A DNA stretch of 64,000 bases. Source: Nemertoderma westbladi. Taxonomy: Eukaryota; Xenacoelomorpha; Nemertodermatida; Nemertodermatidae. Shown here piece by piece: positions 44,871 through 57,600 of this stretch (the first letter of the stretch is position 1; the number at the start of each line of letters is the position of its first letter). The notes under the pieces are model-generated. The model did no database searches. It was given only the letters and a program-made list of their open reading frames with translations, and was not told where the DNA came from. The stretch spans positions 62,001-126,000 of the forward strand of contig JAUCBJ010008661.1 of NCBI GenBank assembly GCA_032718475.1. The letters are read 5' to 3'. The translations under genes were made by a program, and so were the position numbers.

Positions 44871-47169
44871 TGTATCCATGGATGGGTTCTCGTGTATGGA
44901 GTTCGTGGATCCGTGGTTGGGTTCTCGTGTATGGAGTTCGTGGATCCGTGGATAGGTTCTCGTATATGGAGTTCGTGAATCTGTGGATCAGTGGATGGGT
45001 TCTCGTGTATGGAGTTCGTGGATCCGTAGATGGGTTCTCGTGTATGGATTCGTGGATCCGTAGATGGTTTCTCGTGTATGGATTCGTGGATCCGTGGATG
45101 GGTTCTCGTATATGGAGTTCGTGGATCCGTCGATGGGTTCTCGTGTATGGATTCGCGGATCCGTGGATGGGTTCTTGTATATGGAGTTCGTGGATCAGTG
45201 GATGGGTTCTCGTGTATGGAGATCGTGGATCCGTCGATGGGTTCTCGTGTATGGATTCGTGGATCCGTGGATGGGTTCTTGTGTATGGAGTTCGTGGATC
45301 CGTAGATGGGTTCTCGTGTATGGATTTCGTGGATCCGTGGATGGGTTCTCGTGTATGGAGTTCGTGGATCAGTGGATGGGTTCTCGTGAATGGAGTTCGT
45401 GGATCCTTCGATGGGTTCTTGTGTATGGAGTTCGTGGATCTGTGGATCCGTGGATGGGTTCTCGTGTATGGAATTCGTGGATCCGTAGATGGGTTCCCGT
45501 GTATGGAGTTCGTGGATCTGTGGATGGGTTCTCATGTATGGAGTTCGTGGATCAGTGGATGGGTTCTCGTGTATGGATTCGTGGATCCGTCGATGGGTTC
45601 TCGTGTATGGATTCGTGGATCCGTGGATGGGTTCTCGTGTATGGAGTTCGTGGATCCGTGGATGGGTTCTCGTGTATGGAGTTCGTGGATCTGTGGATCC
45701 GTGGATGGGTTCTCGTGTATGGAGTTCGTGGATCCGTCGATGGGTTCTCGTGTATGGATTCGTGGATCCGTGGATGGGTTCTCGTGTATGGAGTTCGTGG
45801 ATCCATGGATGGGTTCTCGTGTATGGAGTTCGTGGATCCGTGGATGGGTTCTTGTGTATGGAGTTCGTGGATCAGTGGATGGGTTCTCGTGTATGGAGTT
45901 CGTGGATCCGCCGATGGGTTCTCGTGTATGGAGTTCGTGGATCCGTGGATGGGTTCTCGTGTATGGAGTTCGTGGATCTGTGGATGGGTTCTCGTGTACG
46001 GAGTTCGTGGATCCGTGGATGGGTTCTCGTATATGGAGTTCGTGGATCCGTCGATGGGTTCTCGTGTATGGAGTTCGTGGATCCGTCGATGGGTTCTTGT
46101 GTATGGAGTTCGTGAATCTGTGGATCAGTGGATGGGTTCTCGTGTATGGAGTTCGTGGATCCGTCGATGGGTTCTCGTGTATGGAGTTCGTGGATCAGTG
46201 GATGGGTTCTCGTGTATGGAGTTCGTGGATCCTTCGATGGGTTCTTGTGTATAGAGTTCGTGGATCAGTGGATGGGTTCTCGTGTATGGAGATCGTAGAT
46301 CAGTGGATGGGTTCTCGTGTATGGAGATCGTAGATCAGTGGATGGGTTCTCGTGTATGGAGTTCGTGGATCCGTCGATGAGTTCTCGTGTATGGATTCGT
46401 GGATCCGTGGATGGGTTCTCGTGTATGGAGTTCGTGGATCCGTGGATGGGTTCTCGTGTATGGAGTTCGTGGATCCGTGGATGGGTTCTCGTGTATGGAG
46501 TTCGTGGATCCGAGGATGTGTTCTCGTGTATGGAGTTTGTGGATCCGTAGATGGGTTCTCGTGTATGGAGTTCGTGGATCCGAGGATGGGTTCTCGTGTA
46601 TGGAGTTCGTGGATCTGTGGATGGGTTCTCATGTATGGAGTTCGTGGATCAGTGGATGGGTTCTCGTGTATGGAGTTAGTGGATCTGTGGATGGGTTCTT
46701 GTGTATGGAGTTCGTGGATCTGTGGATGGGTTCTCGTGTATGGAGTTCGTGGTTCCGTGGAAGGTTTCTCGTGTTGGAGTTCGTGGATCTGTGGATGGGT
46801 TCTCGTGTATGGAGTTCGTGGATCTGTGGATGGGTTCTCGTGTATGGAGTTCGTGGTTCCGTGGAAGGTTTCTCGTGTTGGAGTTCGTGGATCTGTGGAT
46901 GGGTTCTCGTGTATGGAGTTCGTGGTTCCTTGGAAGGGTTCTCGTGTTGGAGTTCGTGGATCCGTGGATCCGTGGATGGGTTCTCATGTATGGAGTTCGT
47001 GGATCTGTGGATGGGTTCTCGTGCATGGATTCGTGGATCCGTGGATGGGTTCTCGTATATGGAGTTCGTGGATCCGTGGATGGGTTCTCGTGTATGGAGT
47101 TCGTGGATCCGTGGATGGGTTCTCGTGTATGGATTCGTGGATCCGTGTATGGGTTCTCGTGTATGGAGT

Positions 47170-50100
47170 TCGTGGATCCGTGGATAGGTTCTCGTATATG
47201 GAGTTCGTGAATCTGTGGATCAGTGGATGGGTTCTCGTGTATGGAGTTCGTGGATCCGTAGATGGGTTCTCGTGTATGGATTCGTGGATCCGTAGATGGT
47301 TTCTCGTGTATGGATTCGTGGATCCGTGGATGGGTTCTCGTATATGGAGTTCGTGGATCCGTCGATGGGTTCTCGTGTATGGATTCGCGGATCCGTGGAT
47401 GGGTTCTTGTATATGGAGTTCGTGGATCAGTGGATGGGTTCTCGTGTATGGAGATCGTGGATCCGTCGATGGGTTCTCGTGTATGGATTCGTGGATCCGT
47501 GGATGGGTTCTTGTGTATGGAGTTCGTGGATCCGTCAATGGGTTCTCGTGTATGGATTCGCGGATCCGTGGATGGGTTCTTGTATATGGAGTTCGTGGAT
47601 CAGTGGATGGGTTCTCGTGTATGGAGATCGTGGATCCGTCGATGGGTTCTCGTGTATGGAGTTCGTGGATCCGTAGATGGGTTCTCGTGTATGGATTTCG
47701 TGGATCCGTGGATGGGTTCTCGTGTATGGAGTTCGTGGATCAGTGGATGGGTTCTCGTGTATGGAGTTCGTGGATCCTTCGATGGGTTCTTGTGTATGGA
47801 GTTCGTGGATCTGTGGATCCGTGGATGGGTTCTCGTGTATGGAATTCGTGGATCCGTAGATGGGTTCTCGTGTATGGAGTTCGTGGATCTGTAGATGGGT
47901 TCTCGTGTATGGAGTTCGTGGATCTGTGGATGGGTTCTCATGTATGGAGTTCGTGGATCAGTGGATGGGTTCTCGTGTATGGATTCGTGGATCCGTCGAT
48001 GAGTTCTCGTGTATGGATTCGTGGATCCGTGGATGGGTTCTCGTGTATGGAGTTCGTGGATCCGTGGATGGGTTCTCGTGTATGGAGTTCGTTGATCTGT
48101 GGATCCGTGGATGGGTTCTCGTGTATGGAGTTCGTGGATCCGTCGATGGGTTCTCGTGTATGGATTCGTGGATCCGTCGATGGGTTCTCGTGTATGGAGT
48201 TCGTGGATCAGTGGATGGGTTCTCGTGTATGGAGTTCATGGATCCGTCGATGGGTTCTCGTGTATGGATTCGTGGATCCGTGGATGGGTTCTCGTGTATG
48301 GAGTTCGTGGATCCGTAGATGGGTTCTCGTGTATGGAGTTCTTGGATCTGTGGATGGGTTCTCATGTATGGAGTACGTGGATCAGTGGATGGGTTCTCGT
48401 GTATGGAGTTCGTGGATCCGTCGATGGGTTCTCGTGTATGGATTCGTGGATCCGTGGATGGGTTCTCGTGTATGGAGTTCGTGGATCCATGGATGGGTTC
48501 TCGTGTATGGAGTTCGTGGATCCGTAGATGGGTTCTCGTGTATGGAGTTCGTGGATCCGTGGATGGGTTCTCGTGTACGGAGTTCGTGGATCCGTGGATG
48601 GGTTCTCGTATATGGAGTTCGTGGATCCGTCGATGGGTTCTCGTGTATGGATTCGTGGATCCGTGGATGGGTTCTTGTGTATGGAGTTCGTGGATCAGTG
48701 GATGGGTTCTCGTGTATGGAGATCGTAGATCAGTGGATGGGTTCTCGTGTATGGAGATCGTAGATCAGTGGATGGGTTCTCGTGTATGGAGTTCGTGGAT
48801 CCGTCGATGGGTTCTCGTGTATGGATTCGTGGATCCGTAGATGGGTTCTCGTGTATGGAGTTCGTGGATCCATGGATGGGTTCTCGTGTATGGAGTTCGT
48901 GGATCCGTAGATGGGTTCTCGTGTATGGATTCGTGGATCCGTAGATGGGTTCTCGTGTATGGATTCGTGGATCCGTAGATGGGTTCTCGTGTATGGAGTT
49001 CGTGGATCCGTAGATGGGTTCTCGTATATGGAGTTCTTGGATCTGTGGATGGGTTCTCATGTATGGAGTTCGTGGATCAGTGGATGGGTTCTCGTGTATG
49101 GAGTTCGTGGATCCGTCGATGGGTTCTCGTGTATGGATTCGTGGATCCGTAGATGGGTTCTCGTGTATGGAGTTCGTGGATCCATGGATGGGTTCTCGTG
49201 TATGGAGTTCGTGGATCCGTAGATGGGTTCTCGTGTATGGATTCGTGGATCCGTAGATGGGTTCTCGTGTATGGAGTTCGTGGATCCGTCGATGGGTTCT
49301 CGTGTATGGAGTTCGTGGTTCCGTGGAAGGTTTCTCGTGTTGGAGTTCGTGGATCCTTCGATGGGTTCTTGTGTATAGAGTTCGTGGATCAGTGGATGGG
49401 TTCTCGTGTATGGAGTTCGTGAATCTGTGGATCAGTGAATGGGTTCTCGTGTATGGAGTTCGTGGATCTGTGGATCAGTGGATGGGTTCTCGTGTATGGA
49501 GTTCGTGGATCCGTCAATGGGTTCTCGTGTATGGAGTTCGTGGATCCGTCGATGGGTTCTTGTGTATGGAGTTCGTGAATCTGTGGATCAGTGGATGGGT
49601 TCTCGTGTATGGAGTTCGTGGATCCGCCGATGGGTTCTCGTGTATGGAGTTCGTGGATCAGTGGATGGGTTCTCGTGTATGGAGTTCGTGGATCCTTCGA
49701 TGGGTTCTTGTGTATAGAGTTCGTGGATCAGTGGATGGGTTCTCGTGTATGGAGATCGTAGATCAGTGGATGGGTTCTCGTGTATGGAGATCGTAGATCA
49801 GTGGATGGGTTCTCGTGTATGGAGTTCGTGGATCCGTTGATGGGTTCTCGTGTATGGATTCGTGGATCCGTGGATGGGTTCTCGTGTATGGAGTTCGTGG
49901 ATCCGTGGATGGGTTCTCGTGTATGGAGTTCGTGGATCCGTGGATGGGTTCTCGTGTATGGAGTTCGTGGATCCGAGGATGTGTTCTCGTGTATGGAGTT
50001 TGTGGATCCGTAGATGGGTTCTCGTGTATGGAGTTCGTGGATCCGAGGATGGGTTCTCGTGTATGGAGTTCGTGGATCTGTGGATGGGTTCTCATGTATG

Positions 50101-53100
50101 GAGTTCGTGGATCAGTGGATGGGTTCTCGTGTATGGAGTTCGTCGATCCGTGGATGGGTTCTCGTGTATGGAGTTCGTGGATCAGTGGATGGGTTCTCGT
50201 GTATGGAGTTCGTGGATCCGTAGATGGGTTCTCGTGTATGAATTTGTGGATCCGTGGATGAGTTCTAGTGTATGGAGTTCGTGGATCAGTGGATGGGTTC
50301 TGGTGTATGGAGTTCATGGATCCGTCGTTGGGTTCTCGTGTATGGATTCGTGGATCCGTGGATGGGTTCTCGTGTATGGAGTTCGTGGATCCGTAGATGG
50401 GTTCTCGTGTATGGAGTTCTTGGATCTGTGGATGGGTTCTCATGTATGGAGTACGTGGATCAGTGGATGGGTTCTCGTGTATGGAGTTCGTGGATCCGTC
50501 GATGGGTTCTCGTGTTGGAGTTCGTGGATCCGTGGATCCGTGGATGTGTTCTCGTGTATGGAGTTCGTGGATCCATGGATGGGTTCTCGTGTATGGAGTT
50601 CGTGGATCCGTAGATGGGTTCTCGTGTATGGAGCTCGTGGATCCGTAGATGGGTTCTCGTGTATGGAGTTCGTGGATCCGTCGATGGGTTCTCGTGTATG
50701 GAGTTCGTGGATCAGTGGATGGGTTCTCGTGTATGGAGTTCGTGGATCCGTCGATGGGTTCTCGTGTATGGATTCGCGGATCCGTGGATGGGTTCTCGTG
50801 TATGGAGTTCGTGGATCCATGGATGGGTTCTCGTGTATGGAGTTCGTGGATCCGTAGATGGGTTCTCGTGTATGGAGTTCGTGGATCCGTGGATGGGTTC
50901 TCGTGTACGGAGTTCGTGGATCCGTGGATGGGTTCTCGTATATGGAGTTCGTGGATCCGTCGATGGGTTCTTGTGTATGGAGTTCGTGGATCCGTAGATG
51001 GGTTCTCGTGTATGAATTCGTGGATCCGTGGATGGGTTCTCGTGTATGGAGTTCGTGGATCCGTAGATGGGTTCTCGTGTATGGATTTCGTGGATCCGTG
51101 GATGGGTTCTCGTGTATGGAGTTCGTGGATCAGTGGATGGGTTCTCGTGTATGGAGTTCGTGGATCCTTCGATGGGTTCTTGTGTATGGAGTTCGTGAAT
51201 CTGCGGATCAGTGGATGGGTTCTCGTGTATGGAGTTCGTGGATCCTTCTCGTGTATGGTTTGTGGATCCGTAGATGGGTTCTCGCGTATTGTGTTCGTGG
51301 ATCTGTGGATGCGTTCTCGTATATGGAGTTCGTGGATCCGTGGATGGGTTCTCGTGTATGGAGTTCGTGGATCTGTGGATGGGTTCTCGTGTATGGAGTT
51401 CGTGGATCTGTGGATGGGTTCTCGTGTATGGAGTTCGTGGATCCGTGGATGGGTTCTCGTGTATGGAGTTCGTGGATCTGTGGATAGGTTCTCGTATATG
51501 GAGTTCGTGAATCTGTGGATCAGTGGATGGGTTCTCGTGTATGGAGTTCGTGGATCCGTAGATGGGTTCTCGTGTATGGATTCGTGGATCCGTAGATGGT
51601 TTCTCGTGTATGGATTCGTGGATCCGTGGATGGGTTCTCGTATATGGAGTTCGTGGATCCGTCGATGGGTTCTCGTGTATGGATTCGCGGATCCGTGGAT
51701 GGGTTCTTGTATATGGAGTTCGTGGATCAGTGGATGGGTTCTCGTGTATGGAGATCGTGGATCCGTCGATGGGTTCTCGTGTATGGATTCGTGGATCCGT
51801 GGATGGGTTCTTGTGTATGGAGTTCGTGGATCCGTCAATGGGTTCTCGTGTATGGATTCGCGGATCCGTGGATGGGTTCTTGTATATGGAGTTCGTGGAT
51901 CAGTGGATGGGTTCTCGTGTATGGAGATCCTGGATCCGTCGATGGGTTCTCGTGTATGGAGTTCGTGGATCCGTAGATGGGTTCTCGTGTATGGATTTCG
52001 TGGATCCGTGGATGGGTTCTCGTGTATGGAGTTCGTGGATCAGTGGATGGGTTCTCGTGTATGGAGTTCGTGGATCCTTCGATGGGTTCTTGTGTATGGA
52101 GTTCGTGGATCTGTGGATCCGTGGATGGGTTCTCGTGTATGGAATTCGTGGATCCGTAGATGGGTTCTCGTGTATGGAGTTCGTGGATCTGTAGATGGGT
52201 TCTCGTGTATGGAGTTCGTGGATCTGTGGATGGGTTCTCATGTATGGAGTTCGTGGATCAGTGGATGGGTTCTCGTGTATGGATTCGTGGATCCGTCGAT
52301 GAGTTCTCGTGTATGGATTCGTGGATCCGTGGATGGGTTCTCGTGTATGGAGTTCGTGGATCCGTGGATGGGTTCTCGTGTATGGAGTTCCTGGATCTGT
52401 GGATCCGTGGATGGGTTCTCGTGTATGGAGTTCGTGGATCCGTCGATGGGTTCTCGTGTATGGATTCGTGGATCCGTCGATGGGTTCTCGTGTATGGAGT
52501 TCGTGGATCAGTGGATGGGTTCTCGTGTATGGAGTTCATGGATCCGTCGATGGGTTCTCGTGTATGGATTCGTGGATCCGTGGATGGGTTCTCGTGTATG
52601 GAGTTCGTGGATCCGTAGATGGGTTCTCGTGTATGGAGTTCTTGGATCTGTGGATGGGTTCTCATGTATGGAGTACGTGGATCAGTGGATGGGTTCTCGT
52701 GTATGGAGTTCGTGGATCCGTCGATGGGTTCTCGTGTATGGATTCGTGGATCCGTGGATGGGTTCTCGTGTATGGAGTTCGTGGATCCATGGATGGGTTC
52801 TCGTGTATGGAGTTCGTGGATCCGTAGATGGGTTCTCGTGTATGGAGCTCGTGGATCCGTAGATGGGTTCTCGTGTATGGAGTTCGTGGATCCGCCGATG
52901 GGTTCTCGTGTATGGAGTTCGTGGATCCGTGGATGGGTTCTCGTGTATGGAGTTCGTGGATCCATGGATGGGTTCTCGTGTATGGAGTTCGTGGATCCGT
53001 AGATGGGTTCTCGTGTATGGAGCTCGTGGATCCGTAGATGGGTTCTCGTGTATGGATTCGTGGATCCGTGGATGGGTTCTTGTGTATGGAGTTCGTGGAT

Positions 53101-56100
53101 CAGTGGATGGGTTCTCGTGTATGGAGTTCGTGGATCCGTCGATGGGTTCTCGTGTATGGATTCGTGGATCCGTGGATGGGTTCTCGTGTATGGAGTTCGT
53201 GGATCCATGGATGGGTTCTCGTGTATGGAGTTCGTGGATCCGTAGATGGGTTCTCGTGTATGGAGTTCGTGGATCCGTGGATGGGTTCTCGTGTACGGAG
53301 TTCGTGGATCCGTGGATGGGTTCTCGTATATGGATTTCGTGGATCCGTCGATGGGTTCTCGTGTATGGATTCGTGGATCCGTGGATGGGTTCTTGTGTAT
53401 GGAGTTCGTGGATCAGTGGATGGGTTCTCGTGTATGGAGATCGTAGATCAGTGGATGGGTTCTCGTGTATGGAGATCGTAGATCAGTGGATGGGTTCTCG
53501 TGTATGGAGTTCGTGGATCCGTCGATGGGTTCTCGTGTATGGATTCGTGGATCCGTAGATGGGTTCTCGTGTATGGAGTTCGTGGATCCATGGATGGGTT
53601 CTCGTGTATGGAGTTCGTGGATCCGTAGATGGGTTCTCGTGTATGGATTCGTGGATCCGTAGATGGGTTCTCGTGTATGGATTCGTGGATCCGTAGATGG
53701 GTTCTCGTGTATGGAGTTCGTGGATCCGTAGATGGGTTCTCGTGTATTGAGTTCTTGGATCTGTGGATGGGTTCTCATGTATGGAGTTCGTGGATCAGTG
53801 GATGGGTTCTCGTGTATGGAGTTCGCGGATCCGTCGATGGGTTCTCGTGTATGGATTCGTGGATCCGTAGATGGGTTCTCGTGTATGGAGTTCGTGGATC
53901 CATGGATGGGTTCTCGTGTATGGAGTTCGTGTATCCGTAGATGGGTTCTCGTGTATGGATTCGTGGATCCGTAGATGGGTTCTCGTGTATGGAGTTCGTG
54001 GATCCGTCGATGGGTTCTCGTGTATGGAGTTCGTGGTTCCGTGGAAGGTTTCTCGTGTTGGAGTTCGTGGATCCTTCGATGGGTTCTTGTGTATAGAGTT
54101 CGTGGATCAGTGGATGGGTTCTCGTGTATGGAGTTCGTGAATCTGTGGATCAGTGAATGGGTTCTCGTGTATGGAGTTCGTGGATCTGTGGATCAGTGGA
54201 TGGGTTCTCGTGTATGGAGTTCGTGGATCCGTCGATGGGTTCTCGTGTATGGAGTTCGTGGATCCGTCGATGGGTTCTTGTGTATGGAGTTCGTGAATCT
54301 GTGGATCAGTGGATGGGTTCTCGTGTATGGAGTTCGTGGATCCGTCGATGGGTTCTCGTGTATGGAGTTCGTGGATCAGTGGATGGGTTCTCGTGTATGG
54401 AGTTCGTGGATCCTTCGATGGGTTCTTGTGTATAGAGTTCGTGGATCAGTGGATGGGTTCTCGTGTATGGAGATCGTAGATCAGTGGATGGGTTCTCGTG
54501 TATGGAGATCGTAGATCAGTGGATGGGTTCTCGTGTATGGAGTTCGTGGATCCGTTGATGGGTTCTCGTGTATGGATTCGTGGATCCGTGGATGGGTTCT
54601 CGTGTATGGAGTTCGTGGATCCGTGGATGGGTACTCGTGTATGGAGTTCGTGGATCCGTGGATGGGTTCTCGTGTATGGAGTTCGTGGATCCGAGGATGT
54701 GTTCTCGTGTATGGAGTTTGTGGATCCGTAGATGGGTTCTCGTGTATGGAGTTCATGGATCCGAGGATGGGTTCTCGTGTATGGAGTTCGTGGATCTGTG
54801 GATGGGTTCTCATGTATGGAGTTCGTGGATCAGTGGATGGGTTCTCGTGTATGGAGTTCGTCGATCCGTGGATGGGTTCTCGTGTATGGAGTTCGTGGAT
54901 CTGTGGATTGGTTCTCGTGTATGGAGTTCGTGGATCCGTAGATGGGTTCTCGTGTATGAATTCGTGGATCCGTGGATGGGTTCTCGTGTATGGAGTTCGT
55001 GGATCAGTGGATGGGTTCTCGTGTATGGAGTTCATGGATCCGTCGATGGGTTCTCGTGTATGGATTCGTGGATCCGTGGATGGGTTCTCGTGTATGGAGT
55101 TCGTGGATCCGTAGATGGGTTCTCGTGTATGGAGTTCTTGGATCTGTGGATGGGTTCTCATGTATGGAGTACGTGGATCAGTGGATGGGTTCTCGTGTAT
55201 GGAGTTCGTGGATCCGTCGATGGGTTCTCGTGTTGGAGTTCGTGGATCCGTGGATCCGTGGATGTGTTCTCGTGTATGGAGTTCGTGGATCCATGGATGG
55301 GTTCTCGTGTATGGAGTTCGTGGATCCGTAGATGGGTTCTCGTGTTGGAGTTCGTGGATCCGTGGATCCGTGGATGTGTTCTCGTGTATGGAGTTCGTGG
55401 ATCCATGGATGGGTTCTCGTGTATGGAGCTCGTGGATCCGTAGATGGGTTCTCGTGTATGGAGTTCGTGGATCCGTCGATGGGTTCTCGTGTATGGAGTT
55501 CGTGGATCAGTGGATGGGTTCTCGTGTATGGAGTTCGTGGATCCGTCGATGGGTTCTCGTGTATGGATTCGTGGATCCTTGGATGGGTTCTCGTGTATGG
55601 AGTTCGTGGATCCATGGATGGGTTCTCGTGTATGGAGTTCGTGGATCCGTAGATGGGTTCTCGTGTATGGAGTTCGTGGATCCGTGGATGGGTTCTCGTG
55701 TACGGAGTTCGTGGATCCGTGGATGGGTTCTCGTATATGGAGTTCGTGGATCCGTCGATGGGTTCTTGTGTATGGAGTTCGTGGATCCGTAGATGGGTTC
55801 TCGTGTATGAATTCGTGGATCCGTGGATGGGTTCTCGTGTATGGAGTTCGTGGATCCGTAGATGGGTTCTCGTGTATGGATTTCGTGGATCCGTGGATGG
55901 GTTCTCGTGTATGTAGTTCGTGGATCAGTGGATGGGTTCTCGTGTATGGAGTTCGTGGATCCTTCGATGGGTTCTTGTGTATGGAGTTCGTGAATCTGCG
56001 GATCAGTGGATGGGTTCTCGTGTATGGAGTTCGTGGATCCTTCTCGTGTATGGTTTGTGGATCCGTAGATGGGTTCTCGCGTATTGTGTTCGTGGATCTG

Positions 56101-56280
56101 TGGATGCGTTCTCGTATATGGAGTTCGTGGATCCGTGGATGGGTTCTCGTGTATGGAGTTCGTGGATCTGTGGATGGGTTCTCGTGTATGGAGTTCGTGG
56201 ATCTGTGGATGGGTTCTCGTGTATGGAGTTCGTGGATCCGTGGATGGGTTCTCGTGTATGGAGTTCGTGGATCTGTGGAT
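47170..56280. repeat. Higher-order tandem duplication, period 4300-4795 bp
   Basis: Landmarks shift by 4300 (47262 to 51562), then 4718 (49257 to 53975) and 4795 (50858 to 55653). The second copy gained 418 and 77 bp, sizes that equal whole numbers of units (10x35+2x34; 43+34). Confidence 0.8.
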
Positions 56281-57600
56281 GGGTTCTCGTGTATTGTGTT
56301 TGTGAATCTGTGGATGGGTTCTCGTGTATGGAGTTCGTGGATCCGTGGATGGGTTCTCGTGTGTGGAGTTCGTGGATCTGTGGATGGGTTCTTATGTATG
56401 GAGTTCGTGGATCCTTCTCGTGTATGGAGTTCGTGGAACTGTGGATGGGTTCTCGTGTATTGTGTTCGTGGATCTGTGGGTGGGTTCTCGTGTATGGAGT
56501 TCGTGGATCCGTGGATGGGTTCTCGTGTATGGAGTTCGTGGATCTGTTGAAGGGTTTTCGTGTACGGAGTTCGTGGTTCCGTGGTAGGTTTCTCGTGTTG
56601 GAGTTCGTGGATCTGTGGATGGGTTCACGTGTATGGAGTTCGTAGATCTGAGGATGGGTTTTCGTGTATGGAGTTCGTGGATCTGTGGATGGGTTCTCGT
56701 GTATGGAGTTCGTGGTTCCGTGGAAGGTGTCTCGTGTTGGAGTTCGTGGATCTGTGGATGGGTTCTCGTGTATGGAGTTCGTGGATCTGTGGATGGGTTC
56801 TCGTGTATGGAGTTCGTGGATCCGTGGATGGGTTCTCGTGTATGGAGTTCGTGGATCTGTTGATGGGTTTTCGTGTACGGAGTTCGTGGATCTGTGGATG
56901 GGTTCTCGTGTATGGAGTTCGTGGTTCTGCGGATGGGTTCTCGTGTTGGAGTTCGTGGATCCGTGGATCCGTGGATGTGTTCTCGTATATGGAGTTTGTG
57001 GATCTGTGGATGGGTTCTCGTGTATGGAGTTCGTGGTTCCGTGGAAGGTTTCTCGTGTTGGAGTTCGTGGATCTATGGATGGGTTCTCGTGTATGGAGTT
57101 CGTGGATCTGTGGATGGGTTCTCGTGTATGGAGTTCGTGGATCCGTGGATGGGTTCTCGTGTATGGAGTTCGTGGTTCCGTGGAAGGTTTCTCTTGTTGG
57201 AGTTCGTGGATCTGTAGATGGGTTCTCGTGTATTGTGTTTGTGAATCTGTGGATGGGTTCTCGTGTATGGAGTTCGTGGATCCGTGGATGGGTTCTCGTG
57301 TGTGGAGTTCGTGGATCTGTGGATGGGTTCTTATGTATGGAGTTCGTGGATCCTTCTCGTGTATGGAGTTCGTGGAACTGTGGATGGGTTCTCGTGTATT
57401 GTGTTCGTGGATCTGTGGGTGGGTTCTCGTGTATGGAGTTCGTGGATCCGTGGATGGGTTCTCGTGTATGGAGTTCGTGGATCTGTTGATGGGTTTTCGT
57501 GTACGGAGTTCGTGGATCTGTGGATGGGTTCTCGTGTATGGAGTTCGTGGATCTGTGGATGGGTTCTCGTGTATGGAGTTCGTGGTTCCGTGGTAGGTTT
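56070..57600. repeat. Higher-order duplication, period about 939 bp
   Basis: The block from about 56282 (a TTGTGTTTGTGAATCTG variant unit) recurs at about 57221, sharing the same run of variant units including one short GGATCCTTCTCG unit. Confidence 0.65.
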
